6,272 nt of DNA from Thermodesulfobacteriota bacterium (GTDB lineage: Bacteria; Desulfobacterota; Syntrophobacteria; BM002): the NCBI GenBank assembly GCA_947259475.1, contig CAMYLW010000432.1, positions 1-6,272 of the forward strand, given 5' to 3'. This document shows positions 1 to 5,425 of the stretch, in pieces. The stretch's first letter is position 1. Every line of letters begins with the position of its first letter. Position numbers and translations under genes: made by a program. The notes below the pieces were generated by a model. The model had not been told where the DNA came from. It ran no database searches and saw nothing but the letters and a program-made list of their open reading frames with translations.

Positions 1-147
1 GGTGCTTTCTTTCATTTTCGTCTGCTAGCAGCATTTTATTTATGCAGATGAGAGTGCAGCATACCATATTTGCCTTTATGATTGAAGGGTATAACCGCTA
101 GGATTAACTAATTGTGCGTAGTTAGAGTCCATTCTAAAATACTGGGA

Positions 148-245
148 GACTGTGTCACAATTCGTCACTTTCACTGGATTCCGGATCTCGCCCGTCGCAG
201 TCGGGCTCGACCGGAATGACGGGTTCGGCGAATTGCGGCACAGTC
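148..245. repeat. 98-bp imperfect palindromic element (MITE/REP-like) downstream of nifS
   Basis: The outer arms 148-164 and 229-245 are inverted repeats matching at 15 of 17 positions. Inside them is a second stem, ATTCCGG (178-184) with CCGGAAT (211-217), and inside that GCCCG (190-194) with CGGGC (202-206). The core, with GGATTCCGG on one side and CCGGAATGACGG on the other, resembles the common dispersed intergenic repeats of many bacterial genomes that end in ATTCCGG/CCGGAAT. It begins 23 bp after the nifS stop, so nifS mRNA would end in this long hairpin. No T-run follows, so it is not a classical intrinsic terminator, but it could protect or end the transcript. The structure is seen directly; mobility is inferred. 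Confidence 0.6.
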
Positions 246-268
246 GTGGCACAAGGAGATTTGTCGCC

Positions 269-1468
269 TTAACTCAGGGCTACCCCTTCTGCCCTTTCCT
301 GCATGGCCTTTATGTACAGTGGAGACATGTTGCGCAGGGTCTGAACCACCTCTTCCAGTACCTCCAGAAAGCGCTCGATCTCAGCCTCTGTGGTATCTCG
401 TCCAAAAGTGATGACCAGGGTTCCCTGGGCGTCAGCAAAATCACGACCGATGGAAAGCAGGACGTGGGAGGCTTGTAGAGCCCCGGCGGCACAGGCAGAT
501 TTGGTTGAAGCGGCGATATTCTCTTCATCCAGCATTAGGACGATACCTTCGCCCTCAATGAACTGAACTGATGCCGAAACCAGGTTGGGCAGGGAAAGTT
601 CCGGATGTCCATTGATAAGGATATCCTCAATGCGGCTTTGCAGACCTTCAATCAACTTTTGCTTAAGCTTTCGTGCATGTTTGATCCGAAATTCCATCTC
701 TCGGGTGGCGAACTCGGCAGCCACGCCCATACCGATGATACCTATAAGATTCTCGGTGCCGGCTCGCTTGTTGTTTTCCTGCACGCCACCATCCAAGAGA
801 GGCCAGATTCTGGTGCCTCGGCGGATATATAAACCTCCCACTCCCGATGGCCCATAGAACTGGTTGGCGGCAAAGCTGAGTAAGTTTACTCCCAATTTCT
901 GGACGTCTATCTGGACTACACCCACCGAATCCACCGCATCACAGTGGAAGATAACCTTCTTCTCTTGGGTGATCTGGCCGATCTCCTCAATGGGTTGGAT
1001 GGTTCCGATTTCGTTGTTGCTGTGCATGATGGTCACCAGAATCGTGTCATCCCGGATGGCATCAGCCACATCACTGGGATTGATCAGACCGTATTCATCA
1101 ACCGGTACAGAGGTGACTCTATAGTCCATCATTTTCAGGGCCCTGAGGGTCCGGAGGGTGGCATTATGCTCTATGTTTGAGGTGACGATATGTTTCCCCT
1201 TTTCTGCATTGGAAAATGCAACCCCTTTGACGGCATGATTGACCGATTCCGTGCCGCTGGAAGTAAAGACCACTTCTTTTGGCACCGGGCTGTTGATCAT
1301 TCTGGCCACCTGTTCCCTGGCCTGCTGCAAGGCAGCCGCTGCCTCGTCCCCCAACTGGTGCTGACTCGATGGATTGCTATAATTCTTTTTGATGGCTTCA
1401 ATCATGGCCTCCTGCACTTCCGGCAGGAGTGGATTCGCTGCAAGGTAGTCCAAATTTATAATACTCAC
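269..1468 (-). CDS. nifS: NifS/IscS-family cysteine desulfurase homologue lacking the PLP lysine
   Basis: This 399-residue protein has normal length and fold signatures for a class V aminotransferase of the NifS/IscS group, which normally removes sulfur from cysteine and passes the persulfide to an IscU scaffold in the cytoplasm. Retained are the SGTE motif (71-74), His101, NNEIG (151-155), His175/Asp177 of the PLP pocket, RAGTEN (235-240) and the mobile-loop cysteine Cys326 in SACAAG. The usual S-x-S-A-H-K segment instead reads SFAANQ (198-203), so the Schiff-base lysine is Gln203, the preceding His is Asn202 and the second Ser is Ala200. The N-terminal ATTP motif reads AANP, and the Gln expected at 180 is Asp. 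The start is GTG with a strong GGGAGG seven bases upstream. It follows nifU by 12 bp, so the two are co-transcribed. It may have little or no desulfurase activity. The name does not imply nitrogen fixation; no other nif gene is visible. Confidence 0.9.
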   Translation of the reverse strand: MSIINLDYLAANPLLPEVQEAMIEAIKKNYSNPSSQHQLGDEAAAALQQAREQVARMINSPVPKEVVFTSSGTESVNHAVKGVAFSNAEKGKHIVTSNIEHNATLRTLRALKMMDYRVTSVPVDEYGLINPSDVADAIRDDTILVTIMHSNNEIGTIQPIEEIGQITQEKKVIFHCDAVDSVGVVQIDVQKLGVNLLSFAANQFYGPSGVGGLYIRRGTRIWPLLDGGVQENNKRAGTENLIGIIGMGVAAEFATREMEFRIKHARKLKQKLIEGLQSRIEDILINGHPELSLPNLVSASVQFIEGEGIVLMLDEENIAASTKSACAAGALQASHVLLSIGRDFADAQGTLVITFGRDTTEAEIERFLEVLEEVVQTLRNMSPLYIKAMQERAEGVALS

Positions 1469-1480
1469 CGTATTGCCTCC

Positions 1481-1993
1481 CTAATGAGCCTCGTCCATTT
1501 CGCGGCCGCAGTTTACACAAACCGGCGACTCACCCTCCGCCTCCACATCACAATAGGGGCAGTAACATGCATCGCCATGGCCGTGTTCATGCTTGTCGCT
1601 TCTCTTGGGCTCTTCTCTGACTATGCCTGCTTTTCTGTCTTGATAATCCCTGATCGCCAGCTGTAGGGCATCAGCACCAAGATTGGAGCAGTGCAGTTTG
1701 TTCTTGGGAAGACCTTCCAAAGCCGCGGCAACCGATTTGTTGGTGATCTTCTGGGCCTCATCAATGGTTTTTCCCTTGGCCATTTCGGTGAGAATGCTGG
1801 AGACCGCAATGGCCGCACCGCAGCCAAAGGTCAGGAAACTGATATCATCAATGGAGTCATCCTTCACTTTGATATAAATGCTCATCATGTCGCCGCAAAT
1901 GGGATTGCCAACTTCCCCCACCCCATCTGCATCCTTCATCTCACCTACGTTTCTTGGATTCTTGAAGTGATCCATGACTGTTTCTGAATACAT
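1481..1993 (-). CDS. nifU: IscU/NifU-type Fe-S scaffold with C-terminal His-rich linker and zinc ribbon
   Basis: A 170-residue cytoplasmic scaffold on which [2Fe-2S] clusters are built and passed on. Residues 1-120 are a complete IscU domain. The three cluster-ligand cysteines are present: Cys33 in NPICGD, Cys58 in FGCGAA and Cys102 in LHCSNLG. So are Asp35 and His101, the usual partners in cluster handling. Unlike IscU (about 128 residues) it has a tail: a charged and His-rich linker (about 126-141), then CPYC (145-148), ten residues and CVNC (159-162), a four-cysteine zinc- or iron-binding ribbon. True NifU has a ferredoxin-like and a thioredoxin-like Nfu domain there instead, so this is IscU-like despite the symbol. 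ATG start with AGGGGAGG six bases upstream. It is the first gene of a two-gene operon with nifS and has its own promoter. Confidence 0.93.
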   Translation of the reverse strand: MYSETVMDHFKNPRNVGEMKDADGVGEVGNPICGDMMSIYIKVKDDSIDDISFLTFGCGAAIAVSSILTEMAKGKTIDEAQKITNKSVAAALEGLPKNKLHCSNLGADALQLAIRDYQDRKAGIVREEPKRSDKHEHGHGDACYCPYCDVEAEGESPVCVNCGREMDEAH

Positions 1994-2035
1994 ATGAAAC
2001 CTCCCCTGCCAATTCAGTTAACAATAGTTATAGAT

Positions 2036-2063
2036 AATCTAAGTAACCATTTGCTCTTGTCAA
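2036..2063 (-). promoter_or_regulatory. Candidate sigma70 promoter of the nifUS operon
   Basis: On the minus strand, a perfect -35 box TTGACA (2063-2058) is followed after 16 bp by TAGATT (2041-2036), which matches four of six bases of the -10 consensus. Transcription would start near 2029, giving a leader of about 35 nt before the nifU ATG at 1993. This argues that nifUS is transcribed separately from the cytochrome genes upstream. No clear IscR-type operator was recognised. Confidence 0.5.
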
Positions 2064-2089
2064 TGGTGGCCTGTGTACTAGCAATGCAA

Positions 2090-2119
2090 GGTGGATTCGG
2101 CTTTAGGCCTTAATGCACC
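2090..2119. repeat. Short palindromic intergenic repeat
   Basis: GGTGGATT (2090-2097) pairs with AATGCACC (2112-2119) apart from one mismatch, and the loop has a further GGC/GCC pairing. Read on the minus strand it begins GTAGGGTGCATTAAGG, the style of a REP-like repeat widespread in bacterial intergenic DNA. It lies just upstream of the nifU promoter and next to the larger element at 2136-2237, so this spacer has collected several palindromic units. Confidence 0.4.
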
Positions 2120-2135
2120 CTACGAGTCTTAGCAC

Positions 2136-2237
2136 CGTAGGTCGGATCGTTCACGCGGCAGCGGGGTTGATCCGACGTAAAAGCAGGATTGCCATTGTTG
2201 TCGGGTGAACCTGCTCCGCAGAACCACCCGACCTACG
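2136..2237. repeat. Two-hairpin dispersed element, copy 1 (MITE-like)
   Basis: The element has perfect 10-bp terminal inverted repeats, CGTAGGTCGG (2136-2145) and CCGACCTACG (2228-2237). It contains two perfect 8-bp stems: GTCGGATC (2141-2148) with GATCCGAC (2169-2176), and GTCGGGTG (2200-2207) with CACCCGAC (2225-2232). The second loop holds a further CTGC/GCAG stem. A second copy lies at 5532-5647 with the same layout. It sits 46 bp past the cytochrome b stop and could end or stabilise that transcript. There is no coding potential. The repeat structure is seen directly; mobilisation by a transposase acting in trans is inferred. Confidence 0.75.
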
Positions 2238-2283
2238 TTTGGCCACAGGGTGGGTTAAGCGAACCGATTCCAGCACGAACCTT

Positions 2284-2553
2284 CTACCAGGTGATGTATG
2301 GGACGTTGACCAGTCCTCCCACAAGTAGAAATGTGGCGACAAGTATCACTGCGTAGCCAAAGACGTAAAAAATCGCCCGTCGTCCAACTGGGGCCTCAGG
2401 CACCAGGTTTCTCTCCAATTCGCCAGCCTGTTCCAGCCGAGAAACCCAGGCGGGCCTTTCGTGGCGAGCGTGGGTCAGCTCCACACTACCTTCAAACATG
2501 GCCCGGTCCATGGGAAAGTTGCTGCGACGGAGGTTAGAGAGAACGAGGTGGAG
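2284..2553 (-). CDS. Cytochrome b, 3' part after frameshift (last membrane segment and C-terminus)
   Basis: This frame continues the cytochrome b that begins at 3071. Read from about 2553 it gives HLVLSNLRRSNFPMDRAMFE, a typical end of the fourth helix and the following cytoplasmic loop. It goes on with a charged loop and a final membrane helix, about 25 residues from FYVFGYAV to VNVPYI, before the TAG stop. The first usable start codon inside it is ATG at 2511, but no Shine-Dalgarno site points to it. Separate translation is therefore unlikely. This piece has meaning only as the tail of the same gene. Confidence 0.72.
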   Translation of the reverse strand, partial: LHLVLSNLRRSNFPMDRAMFEGSVELTHARHERPAWVSRLEQAGELERNLVPEAPVGRRAIFYVFGYAVILVATFLLVGGLVNVPYITW

Positions 2554-3071
2554 TGGATCCAGAGGGCAATGTTCAACCCCCAGCCGGGCATGATTTTACT
2601 TGCCGCCAACTGGTAGGCCAGCAGGAGTCCGGTTATACCCAGCACGGGAATTCCCCAGAACACGGCCCAGTAGTCGAACTTTTCCCAGTAACCCCAGCGA
2701 TCGAACTCCGGGGCCTTGGCAATTCCAAAAAACCAGCCCACATGCTGGAAGAAATCTTTGACATCTTTAAAGCGGAACATGAGAGAATCTGGTCCATAGA
2801 GACTGCCCGGGAACTCTTTCCAGTTGAACTTTCCGAGCACATAGAGAAGGTGCAACACGAAGAGGCAGATCATAAAGATGCCCACATATATGTGTATGGT
2901 ACGGCAGGCATCGTACCCACCAAACAACCAGGCCAGCCACTTACCCCAGGATGTCTCGATAAACAACCGGGCCAAACCGGTGACTGCCTGTGTCATAAAA
3001 GATAAGATGAGCAGCAGGTGGAAGAGCTGTTGCACCGGTGTGAAGCGACGGATTCTATTCTTTGGGCTCAC
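2475..3071 (-). CDS. Membrane cytochrome b (FdhI/HydC-like quinol-oxidising subunit), 5' part, frameshifted
   Basis: A b-type cytochrome of the di-heme, four- or five-helix group that links quinones to periplasmic partners (formate dehydrogenase gamma and Ni-Fe hydrogenase cytochrome b relatives). Helices are visible at about 14-33, 57-80 and 134-153. Candidate heme-b histidines are His18, His60, His74 and His173 in the WIH motif. The loop PEFDRWGYWEKFDYWAVFWG (121-140) is characteristic of the family. After His173 the frame departs into a sequence unlike the family (STSFSLTSVAAT) and stops at 2475, while the family sequence resumes in the 2284-2553 frame. The start is GTG at 3071, inside the end of the triheme cytochrome gene (17-bp overlap), with AAGGAGAA ten bases upstream, so the two are translationally coupled. 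The break probably removes a helix-4 heme ligand. Confidence 0.82.
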   Translation of the reverse strand: MSPKNRIRRFTPVQQLFHLLLILSFMTQAVTGLARLFIETSWGKWLAWLFGGYDACRTIHIYVGIFMICLFVLHLLYVLGKFNWKEFPGSLYGPDSLMFRFKDVKDFFQHVGWFFGIAKAPEFDRWGYWEKFDYWAVFWGIPVLGITGLLLAYQLAASKIMPGWGLNIALWIHSTSFSLTSVAATFPWTGPCLKVVWS

Positions 3072-3741
3072 CTTTAGGCTTCTCCTTTTTTACAAAGAGT
3101 TCGCGAATCCCCCACAGAACATCGTGCGGCAAGAAGATCGCAAACGTCCCCACCGCCAAACCTATCATGATCCAGAATACATAGAAGAGCGCCGGAAAAG
3201 CCGCCCTAGTGCTGGCCAGGGCCGGATTGGGCTCATGCACTATATAACTGGCATAAGAAGCGCTGGCACCCTCATGGCATTTGGAGCACACATAGGCATG
3301 TCGCCGAATCGGATTCATGGGAGACCAATAGTAGTTGATGCTGGCGACGGGTTCACCACCGTGGCATTGGCGACAGGTGAGATTGGCGCGAGTGGTGTGA
3401 ATGTCCAGAGCTGCCGCCGGGTGACAATCCTCACATTGACGTCCCCAGTAAAATCGTATTCCCTGATGCGAATCCGCCAAATGGGTGCGGCTGCGTACCT
3501 TGGCTCCCGTTGGGCTGTAAGGGAAAATCCCCTGGCGGATGTTGGGAACACTGATCAGGGGACGCTGGTGACGCGGGCGAACTTCATACTCCTCATAATA
3601 GCCAGTGCTGGCCTCATAGGCTTTGTAGCGTCGGAGGGCTGAGGCGACCTCCTCTTGGGCGAATGCCACATTTCCAAGGAGCATCAACTCCACAAGGAGG
3701 ACGCCAACCAGCCAAAACTTCAAAGGGCTGATCCTCTCCAT
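3055..3741 (-). CDS. Membrane-anchored triheme cytochrome c
   Basis: A 228-residue protein with a cleavable signal peptide (hydrophobic 9-26, likely cut after AFA at 26-28), a periplasmic domain with three CxxCH heme c sites, CEDCH (103-107), CRQCH (123-127) and CSKCH (152-156), and a C-terminal membrane helix (about 182-204) followed by a lysine-rich cytoplasmic tail. It is likely the periplasmic electron acceptor of the cytochrome b encoded next, as in other bc-type quinol oxidising modules. ATG start with AAGGAG seven bases upstream. The gap to the upstream octaheme gene is 21 bp, and its 3' end overlaps the cytochrome b start by 17 bp. I do not recognise a named family. It is the only cytochrome gene of the three that reads intact. 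Confidence 0.85.
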   Translation of the reverse strand: MERISPLKFWLVGVLLVELMLLGNVAFAQEEVASALRRYKAYEASTGYYEEYEVRPRHQRPLISVPNIRQGIFPYSPTGAKVRSRTHLADSHQGIRFYWGRQCEDCHPAAALDIHTTRANLTCRQCHGGEPVASINYYWSPMNPIRRHAYVCSKCHEGASASYASYIVHEPNPALASTRAAFPALFYVFWIMIGLAVGTFAIFLPHDVLWGIRELFVKKEKPKGEPKE

Positions 3742-3762
3742 GCATAATCTCCTTCAGTAGCC

Positions 3763-4545
3763 CTACTTGTATGGCACATTGGTAATGGTTTTGCCCACCG
3801 GCTTCGGCCGCTGAGTCAACAGTTCGTACGTTTGCTGCAGCTTCTGCAGGTCAGCACCCTTGTGTCTGTGACAGCTGGTGCAAGAGTTTGGAATTGTTGG
3901 ATCTTTGATGGTTTCAATGGGCAATAGGGCAATGAAGGTATGGCTGCGAATGTCACCAATTTCGGCGCTTTTGGCAATTCTGGGCATGTGGCAGCCCACA
4001 CAATTACCAAATGAATGGATGGAATGCGCCCCCACATTGCTGGTCATGGCGTGGCATTCGCTGCACTGCTTGGAACCGGCAGCACGTGTCTGGGAACGTG
4101 TTGGTGGTATGCCAATCTGGTGCACGTAATGGCACGAGGTACAGGTGACCCCTTCCTTGGCATGGGGCGATTGAGACCAGTCGATGTGTTGCTGGTGATG
4201 GCCCTTGGAAAACTCATTGGAATACAAATGCTTCTTGTCCCCAGCAGCGTAGGTGGTCGATTGATAGAAGGCTTCCAAAGCCTTGCCCGGCTCATAGCCC
4301 ACCGGCCAGCCGGCGCCTTTCATCTGTGTGGCTTTCCCACGGTTGTGGCAGGAGCCGCAGATCTGTTGGGCCACTCCCGTGGGCAACTTGGCCGGATTGA
4401 CGATGGTCTGGCGTTTTTCAAAGACCTCAGTTTTTGGGAGGGCTGCATGCCAGGAGCCCTTACCGTGGCATGCTTCACAGGCCACGCCCGTTTCATTGAA
4501 GGTCTGTTTCTCTAAATCCACCCCGGTGCTGTGGCAGCCGCCGCT
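3763..4545 (-). CDS. Octaheme cytochrome c, 3' part after frameshift (hemes 3-8)
   Basis: This frame carries the larger part of the octaheme protein. In reconstructed numbering (409 residues) its heme sites are CEACH (172-176), CGSCH (212-216), CTSCH (284-288), CSECH (310-314), CVGCH (331-335) and CTSCH (371-375). It also carries the tail of the second site, which reads SGGCH as the frame stands. Extra histidines (for example in the GHHQQH stretch near 264-269) could be axial ligands. The first possible start is GTG at 4521 without a good ribosome site, and a TAA lies in frame at 4554-4552. The fragment also lacks a signal peptide, so on its own it could not be exported and heme-loaded. It should be read as one gene with the 5' part. 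Confidence 0.85.
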   Translation of the reverse strand, partial: SGGCHSTGVDLEKQTFNETGVACEACHGKGSWHAALPKTEVFEKRQTIVNPAKLPTGVAQQICGSCHNRGKATQMKGAGWPVGYEPGKALEAFYQSTTYAAGDKKHLYSNEFSKGHHQQHIDWSQSPHAKEGVTCTSCHYVHQIGIPPTRSQTRAAGSKQCSECHAMTSNVGAHSIHSFGNCVGCHMPRIAKSAEIGDIRSHTFIALLPIETIKDPTIPNSCTSCHRHKGADLQKLQQTYELLTQRPKPVGKTITNVPYK

Positions 4546-4990
4546 GGTAATTTACCCAGCGATGGGTTTCCAAGTTGTATTGAATTGGCGAGATAAAGAG
4601 CGTTCCGTCTTTTCTTACGATATAGCGCTGCTTCCATTGACTGCCGATGGTATAAAGGATCTCGTCGACTGTTGGCACGTAAATCTTATCCGCCGGGACC
4701 TTGAGCTTTTTGGAGAGCTTGGCCAGATCTGCGCGGATTCTTTTCTCGTCGATTGGGACGACGATGACATCCCGATTTTTCTTCGCATCCTGAATCATCC
4801 GGCTGTGCTGGGTCATCTTCCAGGAGTCATAGTGCTCCAGGTGGCACATTTTGCAGGTATCTGAACCCACGAAGGTTTTAGGCTGCGAGGTAATTGCCTT
4901 CACGTCTACGGGCTGTTCAACGCCGCAAGCAGCGAGCGCCACTACGGCCAAAACAAGGATAAGAATTCTCGCCAGACTCTTGCAGTTCAT
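4493..4990 (-). CDS. Octaheme c554-like cytochrome c lipoprotein, 5' part, frameshifted
   Basis: The N-terminus is a lipoprotein signal: a hydrophobic stretch ending in the lipobox LAAC, so Cys22 would be lipidated and the protein tethered at a membrane facing the periplasm. The segment GSDTCKMCHLEHYDSWKMTQ, with heme site 1 (CKMCH, 46-50), is a typical cytochrome c554-type start. The frame leaves the family after NYQ (147-149) and stops at 4493. Adding back two bases (TG) between 4544 and 4543 gives NYQCGGCHSTG, rejoins the next frame and restores heme site 2, for a total of eight. The chosen start is ATG at 4990, because GAGGGGG lies about six bases before it; ATG at 5003-5005 lies inside that region. 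It heads the cytochrome operon and would be the terminal periplasmic electron carrier or reductase. The substrate cannot be told. Confidence 0.85.
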   Translation of the reverse strand: MNCKSLARILILVLAVVALAACGVEQPVDVKAITSQPKTFVGSDTCKMCHLEHYDSWKMTQHSRMIQDAKKNRDVIVVPIDEKRIRADLAKLSKKLKVPADKIYVPTVDEILYTIGSQWKQRYIVRKDGTLFISPIQYNLETHRWVNYQRRLPQHRGGFRETDLQ

Positions 4991-5177
4991 GCTACACCCC
5001 CTCATTGAAATAATGCGGAAAATTACAATGCTAACAAAATCTTGGCTTATTTGAATATACCAGGATGCCTGGTGTTAATACCTGCGGGGTTTAGATATCA
5101 GGACCTGCCGCTACTCTAAAACTATACAGATAACCGGTTCTTGTCTTGAGGAGCTCGACATCCAAACGAGTCACAAG
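4987..5177. repeat. Tandem duplication, copy A (cytochrome leader)
   Basis: This 191-bp unit is directly followed by a 189-bp copy at 5178-5366, roughly 85-90% identical by eye. Copy A contains the ribosome site and ATG of the octaheme cytochrome and the leader upstream of it. The promoter-distal 85 bp is nearly identical between copies except for a 5-bp indel (TCTTG present only in copy A). The 40 bp next to the ribosome site is the most diverged. It contains the palindrome TACCAGG-ATG-CCTGGTG (5058-5074) and the 8-bp palindrome AACCGGTT (5132-5139). Confidence 0.85.
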
Positions 5178-5181
5178 TCAT
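5122..5181 (-). other. Short leader ORF (19 codons) created by the leader duplication
   Basis: Copy B of the tandem repeat carries the same ribosome site and ATG as the real gene (GGAGGGGGTGTAGCATG on the minus strand). The reading frame from that ATG gives MTCDSFGCRAPQDKNRLSV and then TAG at 5124-5122. It has no signal peptide and resembles nothing I know. It could be translated, because its ribosome site is as good as that of the cytochrome gene. It is most likely a by-product of the duplication, or at most a leader peptide. Confidence 0.3.
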
Positions 5182-5366
5182 GCTACACCCCCTCCAATTG
5201 AAATAAAGCGAAAAATTACATTATTTAAAAAACTCTTGGCTTATTTGAATACACCAGGGTGCCTGGTGTTAATACCTGAGGGGTTTAGATGTCAGTACGT
5301 GCCGCTACTCTAAAACTATACAGATAACCGGTTCTTGAGGAGCTCGACATCCAAACGAGTCACAAG
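5178..5366. repeat. Tandem duplication, copy B (distal leader copy)
   Basis: Second unit of the duplication, immediately abutting copy A. Its palindrome is better than that of copy A: ACACCAGG (5251-5258), spacer GTG, CCTGGTGT (5262-5269), a perfect 8-bp dyad. AACCGGTT recurs at 5326-5333. The unit begins exactly at the bases TCAT that include the start codon of the downstream gene, so a second start site with its Shine-Dalgarno sequence now lies 191 bp upstream of the true one. Confidence 0.85.
5252..5268. promoter_or_regulatory. Dyad CACCAGG-GTG-CCTGGTG, candidate operator (repeated at 5058-5074)
   Basis: A perfect 7-bp inverted repeat with a 3-bp spacer, extendable to 8 bp, in the leader of the cytochrome operon. 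The second copy 194 bp nearer the gene has one arm mismatch. No T-run follows on either strand, so a protein-binding operator is more likely than a terminator. The regulator family is unknown. Confidence 0.4.
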
Positions 5367-5425
5367 ACGTGTACATCAATCAAACTATAAATCAAGAGAA
5401 TCTATATTCGAGAACTATTGTATTA

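Noticed and set aside
1..147. Gene or promoter at the left edge
   Set aside because: No coding pattern found; only a 10-bp palindrome CTGCTAGCAG at 22-31, too short to interpret.
1190..1666. Long plus-strand open frame
   Set aside because: It lies antisense over the nifS/nifU junction, both strongly supported by family motifs. Its protein has no recognisable domain.
269..1993. Nitrogen fixation gene cluster
   Set aside because: Only nifU- and nifS-like genes are present, and the scaffold lacks the NifU ferredoxin and Nfu domains, so general Fe-S assembly is more likely.
2878..3642. 254-codon plus-strand open frame
   Set aside because: It is antisense to the cytochrome b and triheme cytochrome genes, and its translation shows no family pattern. 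The CxxCH motifs support the other strand.
4541..4550. Programmed ribosomal frameshift in the octaheme cytochrome
   Set aside because: No slippery heptamer or pseudoknot-like stimulator was seen, and shifting frame alone would still leave SGGCH without its first heme cysteine.
4015..4864. Plus-strand open frames opposite the octaheme cytochrome
   Set aside because: They mirror a heme-rich gene on the minus strand, and no ribosome site or domain was seen.
4987..5366. CRISPR array
   Set aside because: Only two long units (about 190 bp) that abut directly, with no short repeats and spacers.
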